A stretch of DNA of 17,319 nucleotides, from contig DHPU01000041.1 of assembly GCA_002407935.1 (NCBI GenBank), forward strand, positions 7,915 through 25,233. The letters run 5' to 3'. This DNA comes from Peptococcaceae bacterium UBA5356 (GTDB lineage: Bacteria > Bacillota > Peptococcia > DRI-13 > DTU073). Position numbers and translations under genes: made by a program. Positions 7,490-14,239 of this stretch are shown one piece after another (position 1 is the first letter of the stretch; each line of letters starts with the position of its first letter). The notes under the pieces are model-generated. The model ran no database searches, was not told the origin of the DNA, and saw only the letters and a program-made list of their open reading frames with translations.

Positions 7490-7510
7490 TATATAGTAAG
7501 GGGAAGTAAT

Positions 7511-7969
7511 TTATATGTTTTGGGATAAGCATATATGCTCGCACATTTCACCAACGTTGGAATGTAAGAACATGTCAACAGAACTTCCGTCTTTATCTGC
7601 GTTAGAATTGCCTATTGTAATTTTCGGCGGCTTTATATCGCATTTATAGTTCATTTCAGAAAGAGAAGTAACGGCATTTCCACTTATTATATTTGCCATT
7701 TCACCGAGCATAGAAGATGAAAAATCATCTAAATCATTAAATTCCATACCGGAAAGAGTTTTTACAATATTTAAAGTTGTGGACTTAGGAAAATTATAAA
7801 TGACTGTACCCGAAAGGTCGCCTATTAAAGCAATTTCAACCTTTACGTTTTCTTCGGAATTTAGTTTTTCGTTGTTCTCCAGTTTGGAGATATCAAGGTC
7901 AAGCATACTTTTAAATACATCTTTAGTCGCATCATAAAACGGGGTTAATTTAAGCTTATCTTTAATCAT
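7511..7969 (-). CDS. cheX: CheX-family chemotaxis phosphatase
   Basis: The 152-residue protein has the CheX/CheC/FliY phosphatase fold signature. The active-site helix MLGEMANIISGNAV holds the paired catalytic residues E90 and N93 of the ExxN motif. An N-terminal helix (FYDATKDVFKSML) and a central beta strand pair (VEIALIGDLSGTVIYNF) also fit. In the known family, CheX dephosphorylates CheY-P and so shortens the motor-switching signal; it acts in the cytoplasm as a dimer. The gene has a single ExxN motif, like CheX and unlike CheC, which has two. Its ATG overlaps the hemerythrin stop by one base (TAATG), so its translation probably depends on hemerythrin. It ends at a bidirectional terminator. 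No other chemotaxis gene is in the window, which makes the partnership with hemerythrin its main context. Confidence 0.85.
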   Translation of the reverse strand: MIKDKLKLTPFYDATKDVFKSMLDLDISKLENNEKLNSEENVKVEIALIGDLSGTVIYNFPKSTTLNIVKTLSGMEFNDLDDFSSSMLGEMANIISGNAVTSLSEMNYKCDIKPPKITIGNSNADKDGSSVDMFLHSNVGEMCEHICLSQNI

Positions 7970-8385
7970 TACAAATCACCGTCCTTTTTAACAAATTCAC
8001 TCATTTTTAAGTCTGTCGCAACAACATGGTTTATAAGCCATGCTAAAAGTTTCCCCGCAAACTGCTGGACGCCTTTTTCGGGGTAGCCTTCTTTTTCAAA
8101 ACTTGCTGCACACTGCATAACGTATTCGGTAAAATCTTTATGTATAAGGTGATGTTCCTTTTGTAAAGGATAGCCTATTTTCCTTTGGTAGACCTCTTCA
8201 TCGTCAAAATGTTCGACTACGTAGTTTTTCATAAATGCTAAAGTTTTCTTTATTTCAGGGAGCTTTGCATCCCATTCTTCATCTTTTCTTAGTGCTTCAA
8301 CAAATTTTTCAACTCTGTCAAACAGTTCTTTATGCTGTTTATCAACGAGCGGAATTCCAATTTTATATTTGTCTTTCCACATCAT
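7969..8385 (-). CDS. Bacteriohemerythrin (non-heme di-iron oxygen-binding protein)
   Basis: A single-domain hemerythrin of 138 residues with all expected di-iron ligands. Numbered from the upstream GTG frame they are H21 (DKQHKELF), H62 and E66 (VVEHFDDEE), H81 and H85 (KEHHLIHKDF), H123 and D128 (INHVVATDLK). Such proteins bind O2 reversibly and in anaerobes serve in oxygen sensing, delivery or detoxification. I choose ATG 8385 (starting MMWKDKY) because GAGGAG lies 8 bases upstream, whereas the GTG at 8394 overlaps that ribosome binding site. ATG 8382 is also possible. The gene is first in a two-gene operon with cheX, sharing a TAATG overlap, behind a sigma-A promoter and a Fur/PerR-like box. 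That context points to an iron- or oxygen-regulated module tied to motility. The family call is firm. Confidence 0.93.
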   Translation of the reverse strand: MMWKDKYKIGIPLVDKQHKELFDRVEKFVEALRKDEEWDAKLPEIKKTLAFMKNYVVEHFDDEEVYQRKIGYPLQKEHHLIHKDFTEYVMQCAASFEKEGYPEKGVQQFAGKLLAWLINHVVATDLKMSEFVKKDGDL

Positions 8386-8414
8386 AGATATCACTCCTCA
8401 TATAAATATAATAA

Positions 8415-8429
8415 TAGTAATCGTTATCG
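8415..8429 (-). promoter_or_regulatory. Fur/PerR-like operator at the hemerythrin promoter
   Basis: The minus strand reads CGATAACGATTACTA, matching 11 of 14 defined positions of the 7-1-7 Fur-family consensus TGATAATNATTATCA. It lies immediately downstream of the -10, over the expected transcription start, where a repressor would block initiation. Which Fur-family protein would bind is not known from the window. Confidence 0.5.
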
Positions 8430-8431
8430 TT

Positions 8432-8459
8432 ATTATAGCGCATAATATAAATAAGTCAA
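8432..8459 (-). promoter_or_regulatory. Sigma-A promoter of the hemerythrin-cheX operon
   Basis: TTGACT (8459-8454), a 16-base spacer and a consensus TATAAT (8437-8432) lie about 45 bases before the start codon. The match is near-consensus. Confidence 0.75.
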
Positions 8460-8655
8460 TACTAAATTGGATTTATTTAACTTTTGTTTATTGAATTGTA
8501 AAATAATCTATTATAATGGACTGCTTTTTAAGCAGCAGAACAAATGAGATATTTGGGTGCTGTTACGACATAACTAAAAAATTTGATTCCAATTGGATGT
8601 ATGTTTTGTATGAAAATGAAACAAACATGTCGGGTATTTAACGGAATTTAAAACA

Positions 8656-8693
8656 CTAAAGCCGCATGGCTTATTTTAACCATGCGGCTTTAG
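8656..8693 (-). terminator. Terminator hairpin after the kinase operon
   Basis: A perfect 14-bp stem (8656-8669 with 8680-8693, core AAAGCCGCATGG / CCATGCGGCTTT) with a 10-base loop begins 24 bases past the kinase stop. The T-tract on the minus strand is short (TGTTTT). Between this hairpin and the hemerythrin promoter (8460-8655) I see only a small CTGCTT/AAGCAG hairpin at 8521-8535 and no gene. Confidence 0.75.
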
Positions 8694-8716
8694 CTATTTT
8701 ATGAGATGTATATTGC

Positions 8717-10381
8717 TTATACTTGCCAGCTTTCTTTTAATGCCTTTAAGGCAGCCATTGTATCGCTTGATTTTATACCGAAATTCTCATACAGCTTTTT
8801 ATATTCATTGTAAAGTACATTGTAAATTTTAACATTTTCGGGAATTGGGTGATAACATGTCTTTTTGGTTTTGCCCAACTGAACGATTTCTTCCATGCTG
8901 TTGTAGCCTGTTTTTTCGCTTCCCGCCGCATAAATACCATACATTGCACTTCCGAATGCGCTCGACTGGGAGCTTTGTGTTACATAAATGTCCCTGTTGC
9001 AGATGTCAGCGTAAATTTGCATTGTCATGGAGTCCTTAGAAGCAATTCCGCCTGCGGCAAAAATTTCTTTAATCGGAACTCCTCCGTTTTCGTAAGTTTC
9101 CATAATTTTTCTTGCTCCGAAAGCGGTTGCTTCAATTAATGCGCGGTAAATTTCTTCGGGTTTTGTCTGCAAAGTCATTCCGAGCATAAGTCCGCTTAAA
9201 TTGTAGTTCATCAAAGTAGAACGGACGCCGTTGAACCAGTCCAAAGCAACAAGTCCGCTTTCACCTGGGTGGAGTTTTTCAGCTTTTTCCTGTAAATATT
9301 TATATATATTTTGATTTTTTGATTTTGCATCTTGGGTATAAGAATCAGGTAAACAGTTTTTTATAAACCATGCAAAGCTGTCGCCAACGCAGTTCTGTCC
9401 TGCCTCATAGGCAAAGTATCCCGGGAGAATTCCGTCTTTAACAACTCCGCATATGCCGGGAATTTCTTTTTCGTCTTTACCCAAAAGGATATGGCAAGTC
9501 GAAGTGCCAATAATCATAAGCAGCTGACCGGGCTCGGATATACCGCACGCAGGCAGTGATGCATGTGCATCAATTGCGGCTGTTGCAACGGGAGTACCCT
9601 CTTTAAGTCCTGTAAATTCAGCCATTTCAGCTGTTACTTTGCCGGCACACTCGCCGACATTTTTAAGCGGCCCTGCGAGTTTCTCGTCGATTAAGTTGCT
9701 GAAATTCGGATTAAGCTTAGTGAAGAAGTCATTTTCGGGATACCCTTTTTTGTAATTCCAAAAACTCTTAAATCCTGCCATGCAGGTGCTTCTTACTCTT
9801 TGTCCAGTAAGCTTCCAAACAATCCAATCGCCAGCCTCTACTATGCGGTCGCATTCATTATAAATTTGGGGGGCCTCGTCGGCTATCTGCATTATTTTAG
9901 GCAGCATCCATTCACTGTTTGTTTTACCGCCGTAAAGGTTCAATAAATCATAACCGCCTTTTTTGGCTGTTTCATCGATTAATTCTGAGGGCTTCTGTGC
10001 TGAATTATGTTTCCAAAGTTTTGCATAAGCATGCGGCTCGGATTTATACTGCGGTAAACTGCTCAAAGGCGTATTGTTTTTATCAACGGGCAGCATTGTA
10101 CAGGATGTAAAGTCAATACCAACGCCGACTATGTCATTGTTATTAACTTTGGATTTTTTCAATACACCTTTTAAAACAGCTCGCATGGTGTCTAAATAAT
10201 CCTGCGGGTCTTGTAAAGCCCATGAGCCAGTTAACTTTTTACCGTTTGGAAGTTCAGTTTCAATTACTTTATGAGGATATTCATATACGCAAGACGCAAT
10301 TTCTTTTCCTGTTGCAATATTTATCAGCAAAGCTCTTGCCGAAAGAGTCCCGAAATCTATTCCTATTGAATACTTATCCAT
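8717..10381 (-). CDS. araB: FGGY-family carbohydrate kinase, ribulokinase (AraB) type
   Basis: This 554-residue protein is close in length to known ribulokinases and matches them along its whole length. It has the N-terminal phosphate-binding loop IGIDFGTLSARALLI (6-20), GIDFTSCTMLPVD (88-100), EAGDWIVWKLTG (182-193), AAIDAHASLPACG (268-280) with D271 as catalytic base, GTSTCHILLG, LDWFNGVRSTLMN, EATAFGARKIME, and the C-terminal nucleotide-binding AAGGIASKDSMTMQIYADI (442-460). Ribulokinases phosphorylate L- or D-ribulose and some pentitols. ATG 10381 has GGAG 8 bases upstream. It is the last gene of a four-gene operon, 45 bases after the HAD gene. No araA isomerase or araD epimerase is present, so its substrate may be a ribulose made by the AraM-like dehydrogenase rather than by isomerisation. 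The AraB-type call is strong; the substrate is not fixed. Confidence 0.85.
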   Translation of the reverse strand: MDKYSIGIDFGTLSARALLINIATGKEIASCVYEYPHKVIETELPNGKKLTGSWALQDPQDYLDTMRAVLKGVLKKSKVNNNDIVGVGIDFTSCTMLPVDKNNTPLSSLPQYKSEPHAYAKLWKHNSAQKPSELIDETAKKGGYDLLNLYGGKTNSEWMLPKIMQIADEAPQIYNECDRIVEAGDWIVWKLTGQRVRSTCMAGFKSFWNYKKGYPENDFFTKLNPNFSNLIDEKLAGPLKNVGECAGKVTAEMAEFTGLKEGTPVATAAIDAHASLPACGISEPGQLLMIIGTSTCHILLGKDEKEIPGICGVVKDGILPGYFAYEAGQNCVGDSFAWFIKNCLPDSYTQDAKSKNQNIYKYLQEKAEKLHPGESGLVALDWFNGVRSTLMNYNLSGLMLGMTLQTKPEEIYRALIEATAFGARKIMETYENGGVPIKEIFAAGGIASKDSMTMQIYADICNRDIYVTQSSQSSAFGSAMYGIYAAGSEKTGYNSMEEIVQLGKTKKTCYHPIPENVKIYNVLYNEYKKLYENFGIKSSDTMAALKALKESWQV

Positions 10382-10426
10382 AATAACAACTCCACATTAT
10401 GTATTTATACCGCCGCTTTTTGTCTT

Positions 10427-11209
10427 TCAGCGGTTTATTGATAAAATATGTTTTACCGCTTCGGCAAATCCGCTTGCGCCTTTGTTTTCCGTAACGTATG
10501 AAGGAAGATGCTTTAAGCTGTCAACAAAAGGAAGAATGTTTGCAACGGCACAGCTTAAAGGAAAATATTCGAACATAGGCTCATCGTTAGGCGAATCACC
10601 GAAGAAAATACATGTATCCTTTATATCCTTTTCATTTAAGATTGTATCAAAAAACATTTTGCTCATTTCAAGTTTATTGTAATTACCGAACCATGTGTTA
10701 ACATGAATAGAACTGATTTTTGCCTCGGCGCCGAGCGACACACAAATATCTTTGATTTTTTCTGCGGCTTCAAGTCCGAGATATGGGGGATCTTCGTTAA
10801 AATCTATAGCCAAATCGTAAATTCGTGCGAACTGGTCCCTTGCAACGCGGCATCCCTTTACACCTTCAAGGCACGCCTGTTTTACCTTTTCTAATTTCTC
10901 TCTTATATCCGGTCCTGCAACGGACGGGTGGGTGAGTGTTTTGATGTGTGAATTTTGATTGTAGTAAACAAATGCTCCGTTTTCACCCACAACTGCCTTT
11001 ACAGGCCATTCTCTGATAATCATGTCGCACCATCCGGCGGGGCGGCCTGTTACGGGTATAACGCTGAATCCGTTTTTGTAAAGTTCCCACATAGCGATGT
11101 AGGATTCTGCGGTTAACTTTCCGCCGGTTGTTATTGTATCGTCTATGTCGCATAATATGTACTTAAGGTTTTGTATTTTGCTTTTGTCTAAATTTATAAT
11201 TGGTATCAT
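10427..11209 (-). CDS. HAD-superfamily (type IIB) sugar-phosphate phosphatase
   Basis: The 260-residue cytoplasmic protein carries all four HAD motifs: I at DIDDT (nucleophile D21, acid D23), II at VTGRP (T54), III at NYNKLEM (K179), IV at GDSPNDEPMF (D205, D209). The cap between motifs II and III is of the C2/IIB type, as in Cof-like and sucrose-phosphatase-like enzymes. Such enzymes hydrolyse small phosphate esters and are often promiscuous. ATG 11209 has AAGGGA 8 bases upstream. It sits between the AraM-like dehydrogenase (37 bases upstream) and the ribulokinase (45 bases downstream). In B. subtilis araL, a HAD enzyme of another cap type, sits next to araM in the arabinose operon, so an analogous role in controlling sugar-phosphate or glycerol-phosphate levels is likely but unproven. 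Confidence 0.85.
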   Translation of the reverse strand: MIPIINLDKSKIQNLKYILCDIDDTITTGGKLTAESYIAMWELYKNGFSVIPVTGRPAGWCDMIIREWPVKAVVGENGAFVYYNQNSHIKTLTHPSVAGPDIREKLEKVKQACLEGVKGCRVARDQFARIYDLAIDFNEDPPYLGLEAAEKIKDICVSLGAEAKISSIHVNTWFGNYNKLEMSKMFFDTILNEKDIKDTCIFFGDSPNDEPMFEYFPLSCAVANILPFVDSLKHLPSYVTENKGASGFAEAVKHILSINR

Positions 11210-11246
11210 TTAAATTTTCCCTTCGTCGGTTTGATAAAATAAGGAC

Positions 11247-12617
11247 TTACCGATAGTTTTGTTCGCTCTTAAAATAGCGGACTGCTTTTTCTGCCATTTC
11301 GTCCTCAATTCCCAAATCCCAAAGAAGTTGGAAAAGGGTATATCTGTCTCGCAGTTCCTTTGCGTAAATTATACCGTCATATACGGATTTATCATCGACT
11401 CCGACCTGTGCGGGATTGATAGGCGCACCGAGTTCCGAAAGCATTCGCTCTATTTCGGAAACCTGCGGAAGAGTGTTGATAACTTTTATAATTTCATCCC
11501 AGTGCTTTTGAATGCTTTCAATTCTTGCAAGCCGCTTTTCGGTATTGTTTTTACCGACTTCTTTTTCAAGCTTTATAACACCCGGTGCCGCGTAACCGTA
11601 AGCTTCCTTTACTTTACTTTTCCATGTTTCAAAATTAAACTCTTTTGCGGCCGAGCGTGCTTTGTCAAAGTCAATTTTTTTATTTTTTAGAATACCATAC
11701 AGATAGTCAGAGGCAACTGCACCGATTCCGACCTTTGTACCGTGAAGAACAGGTTTGCGCCCTTCAAATAAGAATTTCATTTCCCAATAATGCGAGAGGT
11801 GATGTTCACTTCCGGAGGCAGGACGGGAATAGCCGGCAAAGCTCATCGCAATTCCTGTTAAGATTAGGGCTTCCATAATATTTGCAATAACGTTTTGGTC
11901 GCGCGTTTTGACGAGCTTAATATTGTCAACTACTTTTTTAAGCGAAGTTTCAACCATTTTTACGATTACAGGGCAGTAATATTCACCGTTAATGATATTG
12001 GCTATCTTCCAGTCGACGAGGCAGGTGTACTTTCCAAGAGTATCTCCCAACCCTGCCGTAATCATTTCCATAGGTGCGGTGCTCAGAATATTAAGGTCGC
12101 CGATAATAACCTGGGGGGTATGTGTTGGGTATGTCGTTTTCATGTTGTTGGTTATAAGCGGTGAACCTTCAGAGGCAAATCCGTCCATCGAAGGAGCCGT
12201 GCCGACGATAAAATATTCGATATTCATTTTAAAGCTTATAAATTTACACAAGTCATTGATTGAACCAGTGCCGACCGCAATAATAAGGTCAGTATCACGG
12301 TCTATGGCGACCATGAGTTCACCGAGCGCTTCTTCATTTGGAACGACGTCTTCCGCTGAAAGGATATAAAGTGAATTTGTACATCCTGATTTATCGAGTA
12401 TTTGTTTTAACTTTTCGCCGCACGCTTTGTATGTATTTTTGTCGCAGATAATAAGCGATTTTTTATGGCTGTATCTTATGATGTAATTAGGGACTTTCTC
12501 CAGTGCGTCTGAGGATATTTCTACGTCCTTTAAATTTGTTGTGTGATTTTTTCCGCATTCGCATGGAAAACTGCTGTTTAAGTAATCGGATAATGAAAAT
12601 TTTTCCGGAAGAATCAT
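11247..12617 (-). CDS. araM: AraM/EgsA-type sn-glycerol-1-phosphate dehydrogenase family protein
   Basis: This 456-residue protein belongs to the iron-alcohol-dehydrogenase-like branch that includes bacterial AraM. It has an N-terminal CECGKNH motif (19-25) seen in Firmicute members, a nucleotide-binding GTGSIND (116-122), TAPSMDGFAS (140-149), GLGDTLGKYT with D192 as metal ligand, SRPASGSEHHLSHYWE (264-279) and LHGTKVGIG (291-299) with histidines H272/H273 and H292 as the other ligands. Characterised AraM reduces dihydroxyacetone phosphate to sn-glycerol-1-phosphate with NAD(P)H. ATG 12617 has AAGGAG 8 bases upstream. It is longer than B. subtilis AraM because of a C-terminal helical extension. 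It follows the membrane protein gene by 40 bases and precedes the HAD gene by 37. In this operon it might instead oxidise a polyol or polyol phosphate to feed the ribulokinase. The family is certain, the substrate open. Confidence 0.85.
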   Translation of the reverse strand: MILPEKFSLSDYLNSSFPCECGKNHTTNLKDVEISSDALEKVPNYIIRYSHKKSLIICDKNTYKACGEKLKQILDKSGCTNSLYILSAEDVVPNEEALGELMVAIDRDTDLIIAVGTGSINDLCKFISFKMNIEYFIVGTAPSMDGFASEGSPLITNNMKTTYPTHTPQVIIGDLNILSTAPMEMITAGLGDTLGKYTCLVDWKIANIINGEYYCPVIVKMVETSLKKVVDNIKLVKTRDQNVIANIMEALILTGIAMSFAGYSRPASGSEHHLSHYWEMKFLFEGRKPVLHGTKVGIGAVASDYLYGILKNKKIDFDKARSAAKEFNFETWKSKVKEAYGYAAPGVIKLEKEVGKNNTEKRLARIESIQKHWDEIIKVINTLPQVSEIERMLSELGAPINPAQVGVDDKSVYDGIIYAKELRDRYTLFQLLWDLGIEDEMAEKAVRYFKSEQNYR

Positions 12618-12657
12618 ACTAATTTCTCCTTAGTGTTATGAATTAACAAGTGAATTT

Positions 12658-13494
12658 TTAAACGGGGTACATGCAAAAGATGATAAGGCTGAGAGTGGCA
12701 ATGGTGCATGCAGGAGCATCAATATGGGAATCTACATTCGAGTTGATTGTATTTTGATAAAGTTCAAAAACAATGCATGCCAAAACTCCGAATAAAATAC
12801 CGATTAAAATGCTGCCCGACCTTACTGAAGCGTAGCCTGCAATTATAGTAACGTGGTGTGTTACGGGGAAGTCGCCGTCCAATAATAGGAAAATAAGCGA
12901 AAATGCGCTGAAATAGAATCCTATGGTAACAATACCGCTTATGTTTGCGGCATAAGATGCAACGCAAGCGGCAACAAGACCGACCGTAATTTTATAAGCC
13001 CACTCTTTTCCGCCGCCTTTGTTAAAGAGCGAAACTTCTTTAAGTTTAGGATTAATGAATTTAGCGTGGCCAAACAAAAGTCTTACTAAAACGCCTGACA
13101 TTATAACTGTAAGCGCACCTGCGTCAAGTGGAAGTTTTAAGTACATAGCGAGGTTTAAATTTAAAAAACCTAAAAGCCCAAAAATGCCGCCGACCATAAG
13201 GACTGAAAAATCCCGTGTGAATCCGAGCGCTTTGTTTAAGTCCATGCCGTTTATTCCTTCATGCTTACGAATATTTGCAGCATAGGCAAGAGCTGCAACA
13301 TTACCGGCAAAACAAATGCAAGGTGTAAATAAGGTGTATTCTACTGTGGATTGAAGAAGTGCGGCACCCGGAGCATTACCCATTGCAAGGAAAACAACAC
13401 CGATAATACCGACTATGATGAATGCGGGGTTACCTCCAACCATAGCCCCGATACATCCGCCTAAGAAAGAGCCAACTATATTAACTGCGTTCAT
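12658..13494 (-). CDS. Uncharacterised polytopic membrane protein, candidate permease
   Basis: This 278-residue protein is strongly hydrophobic, with about eight probable membrane helices and short loops. I do not recognise a well-studied transporter family. Features that may matter are NPAF in helix 1 (22-25), FTPCICFAGN (56-65), the acidic LLLDGDFPVTHHVTIIAGYA (204-221) with D206, D208, H213 and H214, and HIDAPACT (257-264) with D259. Charged and histidine residues inside hydrophobic stretches suggest substrate or cation binding. ATG 13494 has GGAGGT 9 bases upstream, giving a start right before the first helix. It is the first gene of the operon with the AraM-like dehydrogenase, HAD phosphatase and ribulokinase, so it is most simply their substrate importer. 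No ABC or PTS transport genes are nearby. There is no signal peptide beyond the first helix, and the role is inferred from position. Confidence 0.75.
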   Translation of the reverse strand: MNAVNIVGSFLGGCIGAMVGGNPAFIIVGIIGVVFLAMGNAPGAALLQSTVEYTLFTPCICFAGNVAALAYAANIRKHEGINGMDLNKALGFTRDFSVLMVGGIFGLLGFLNLNLAMYLKLPLDAGALTVIMSGVLVRLLFGHAKFINPKLKEVSLFNKGGGKEWAYKITVGLVAACVASYAANISGIVTIGFYFSAFSLIFLLLDGDFPVTHHVTIIAGYASVRSGSILIGILFGVLACIVFELYQNTINSNVDSHIDAPACTIATLSLIIFCMYPV

Positions 13495-13540
13495 TTATCT
13501 TTTACCTCCCAATTATTGAGTCAATACTAATTGTTCGAAT

Positions 13541-13558
13541 ATTACGAAAACCGTTTCA
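13541..13558. promoter_or_regulatory. Weak LacI/CcpA-type dyad before the permease gene
   Basis: GAAA-N4-TTTC around GAAAACCGTTTC lies about 50 bases before the permease start. It resembles a catabolite (cre) or LacI-type operator, but the central CG is off-centre, so the match is imperfect. Confidence 0.25.
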
Positions 13559-13633
13559 ATACTTTTCAGCCAAGTGAGTTTCAATTAATTCATTTAAATT
13601 AAATTTTGTTACATAATAAGTTAAATCTTTTCA

Positions 13634-13673
13634 GACCTCCTTACAGTACAGGTCAGCGTTACCGGTTTACGCT
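13634..13673. promoter_or_regulatory. Two abutting inverted repeats in the permease-operon leader, candidate LacI operator or leader hairpins
   Basis: AGCGT-N9-ACGCT (13655-13673; the plus strand reads AGCGTTACCGGTTTACGCT, centred on ACCGGT) looks like a LacI-family operator. It directly abuts GACCT-N11-AGGTC (13634-13654). On the transcribed minus strand the second repeat would partly pair an AAGGAGGT Shine-Dalgarno-like sequence that precedes no usable start codon. A weak upstream promoter (TTGAAT 13710-13705, 17-base spacer, TGTAAA 13687-13682) would place the ACCGGT dyad near +1. Whether this acts as DNA operator or RNA structure cannot be told from sequence. Confidence 0.45.
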
Positions 13674-13767
13674 AAACTTGTTTTACAGTTTTATTACTCA
13701 GTAAATTCAAATGTATATTTTTGCATATGCTTTAAAAATATAAACAAAAAATTTTGGGATTACATTT

Positions 13768-13795
13768 ATTATATCAACACTAATTATTATGTCAA
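13768..13795 (-). promoter_or_regulatory. Strong sigma-A promoter of the permease-dehydrogenase-phosphatase-kinase operon
   Basis: Consensus TTGACA (13795-13790) and TATAAT (13773-13768) are separated by 16 bases on the minus strand. Transcription would start near 13761, giving a leader of about 270 nt before the permease ATG. The leader contains the paired inverted repeats at 13634-13673. Confidence 0.7.
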
Positions 13796-14184
13796 TATGC
13801 TATAAATAATGCTATTTAATCGTTAATTTATAAACATATTGCACAATATTTATTAAAATATTAATACTATAAATAGTTTTGCAGTAGATAGTTGAAATAA
13901 AATATTATTAATATTTATTAATAAAAATACAGAAAGTGTTAACTTAATTCCATACAATAAAATAGACGCATTAATAATTAATAGAATCAAATTTTTTAAA
14001 TATAACGACTGAATATTATTAATAAATTTACCTTAAATGATTTATTGTCAAAGCAGTCTGACATCAAATAATAAATTAATTTTTCACAGTAAAATAAAGA
14101 TTAAAATAGATAGATTTTTGATAATATTTGTGAACTATACACATACAAGATAAAAAATGTTTAGCTATTATTTTATATAAAAAA
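13796..14184. other. Very A+T-rich intergenic stretch, no gene seen
   Basis: Between the operon promoter and the lacI terminator there is no ORF with a credible start and no clear hairpin-plus-T-run. Repeated TATTAATATT/ATTAATAAA tracts dominate. The only symmetric element noted is TGTCA-N8-TGACA at 14046-14063. It may act as an upstream A+T element for the promoter at 13768-13795. Confidence 0.4.
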
Positions 14185-14221
14185 ACGGAAGTCCCGCCTT
14201 TTTCAGAGCAGAGACTTCCGT
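14185..14221 (-). terminator. Rho-independent terminator of the lacI-family gene
   Basis: A 9-bp stem ACGGAAGTC / GACTTCCGT (14185-14193 with 14213-14221) encloses a 19-base loop. On the minus strand it is followed by seven T, 19 bases past the stop codon. Confidence 0.8.
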
Positions 14222-14239
14222 CATTTTTATAATTGAATT

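Noticed and set aside
8845..9139. Plus-strand frames opposite the ribulokinase C-terminus
   Set aside because: Cys- and Phe-rich translations typical of antisense shadows, with no ribosome binding site.
11259..12369. Several plus-strand open frames opposite the AraM-like gene
   Set aside because: The minus-strand gene has complete catalytic motifs; these are antisense shadows without starts.
13796..14184. A small RNA or ORF in the A+T-rich gap
   Set aside because: No promoter-terminator pair or protein-like frame could be supported; the low-complexity A+T tracts explain the apparent symmetries.
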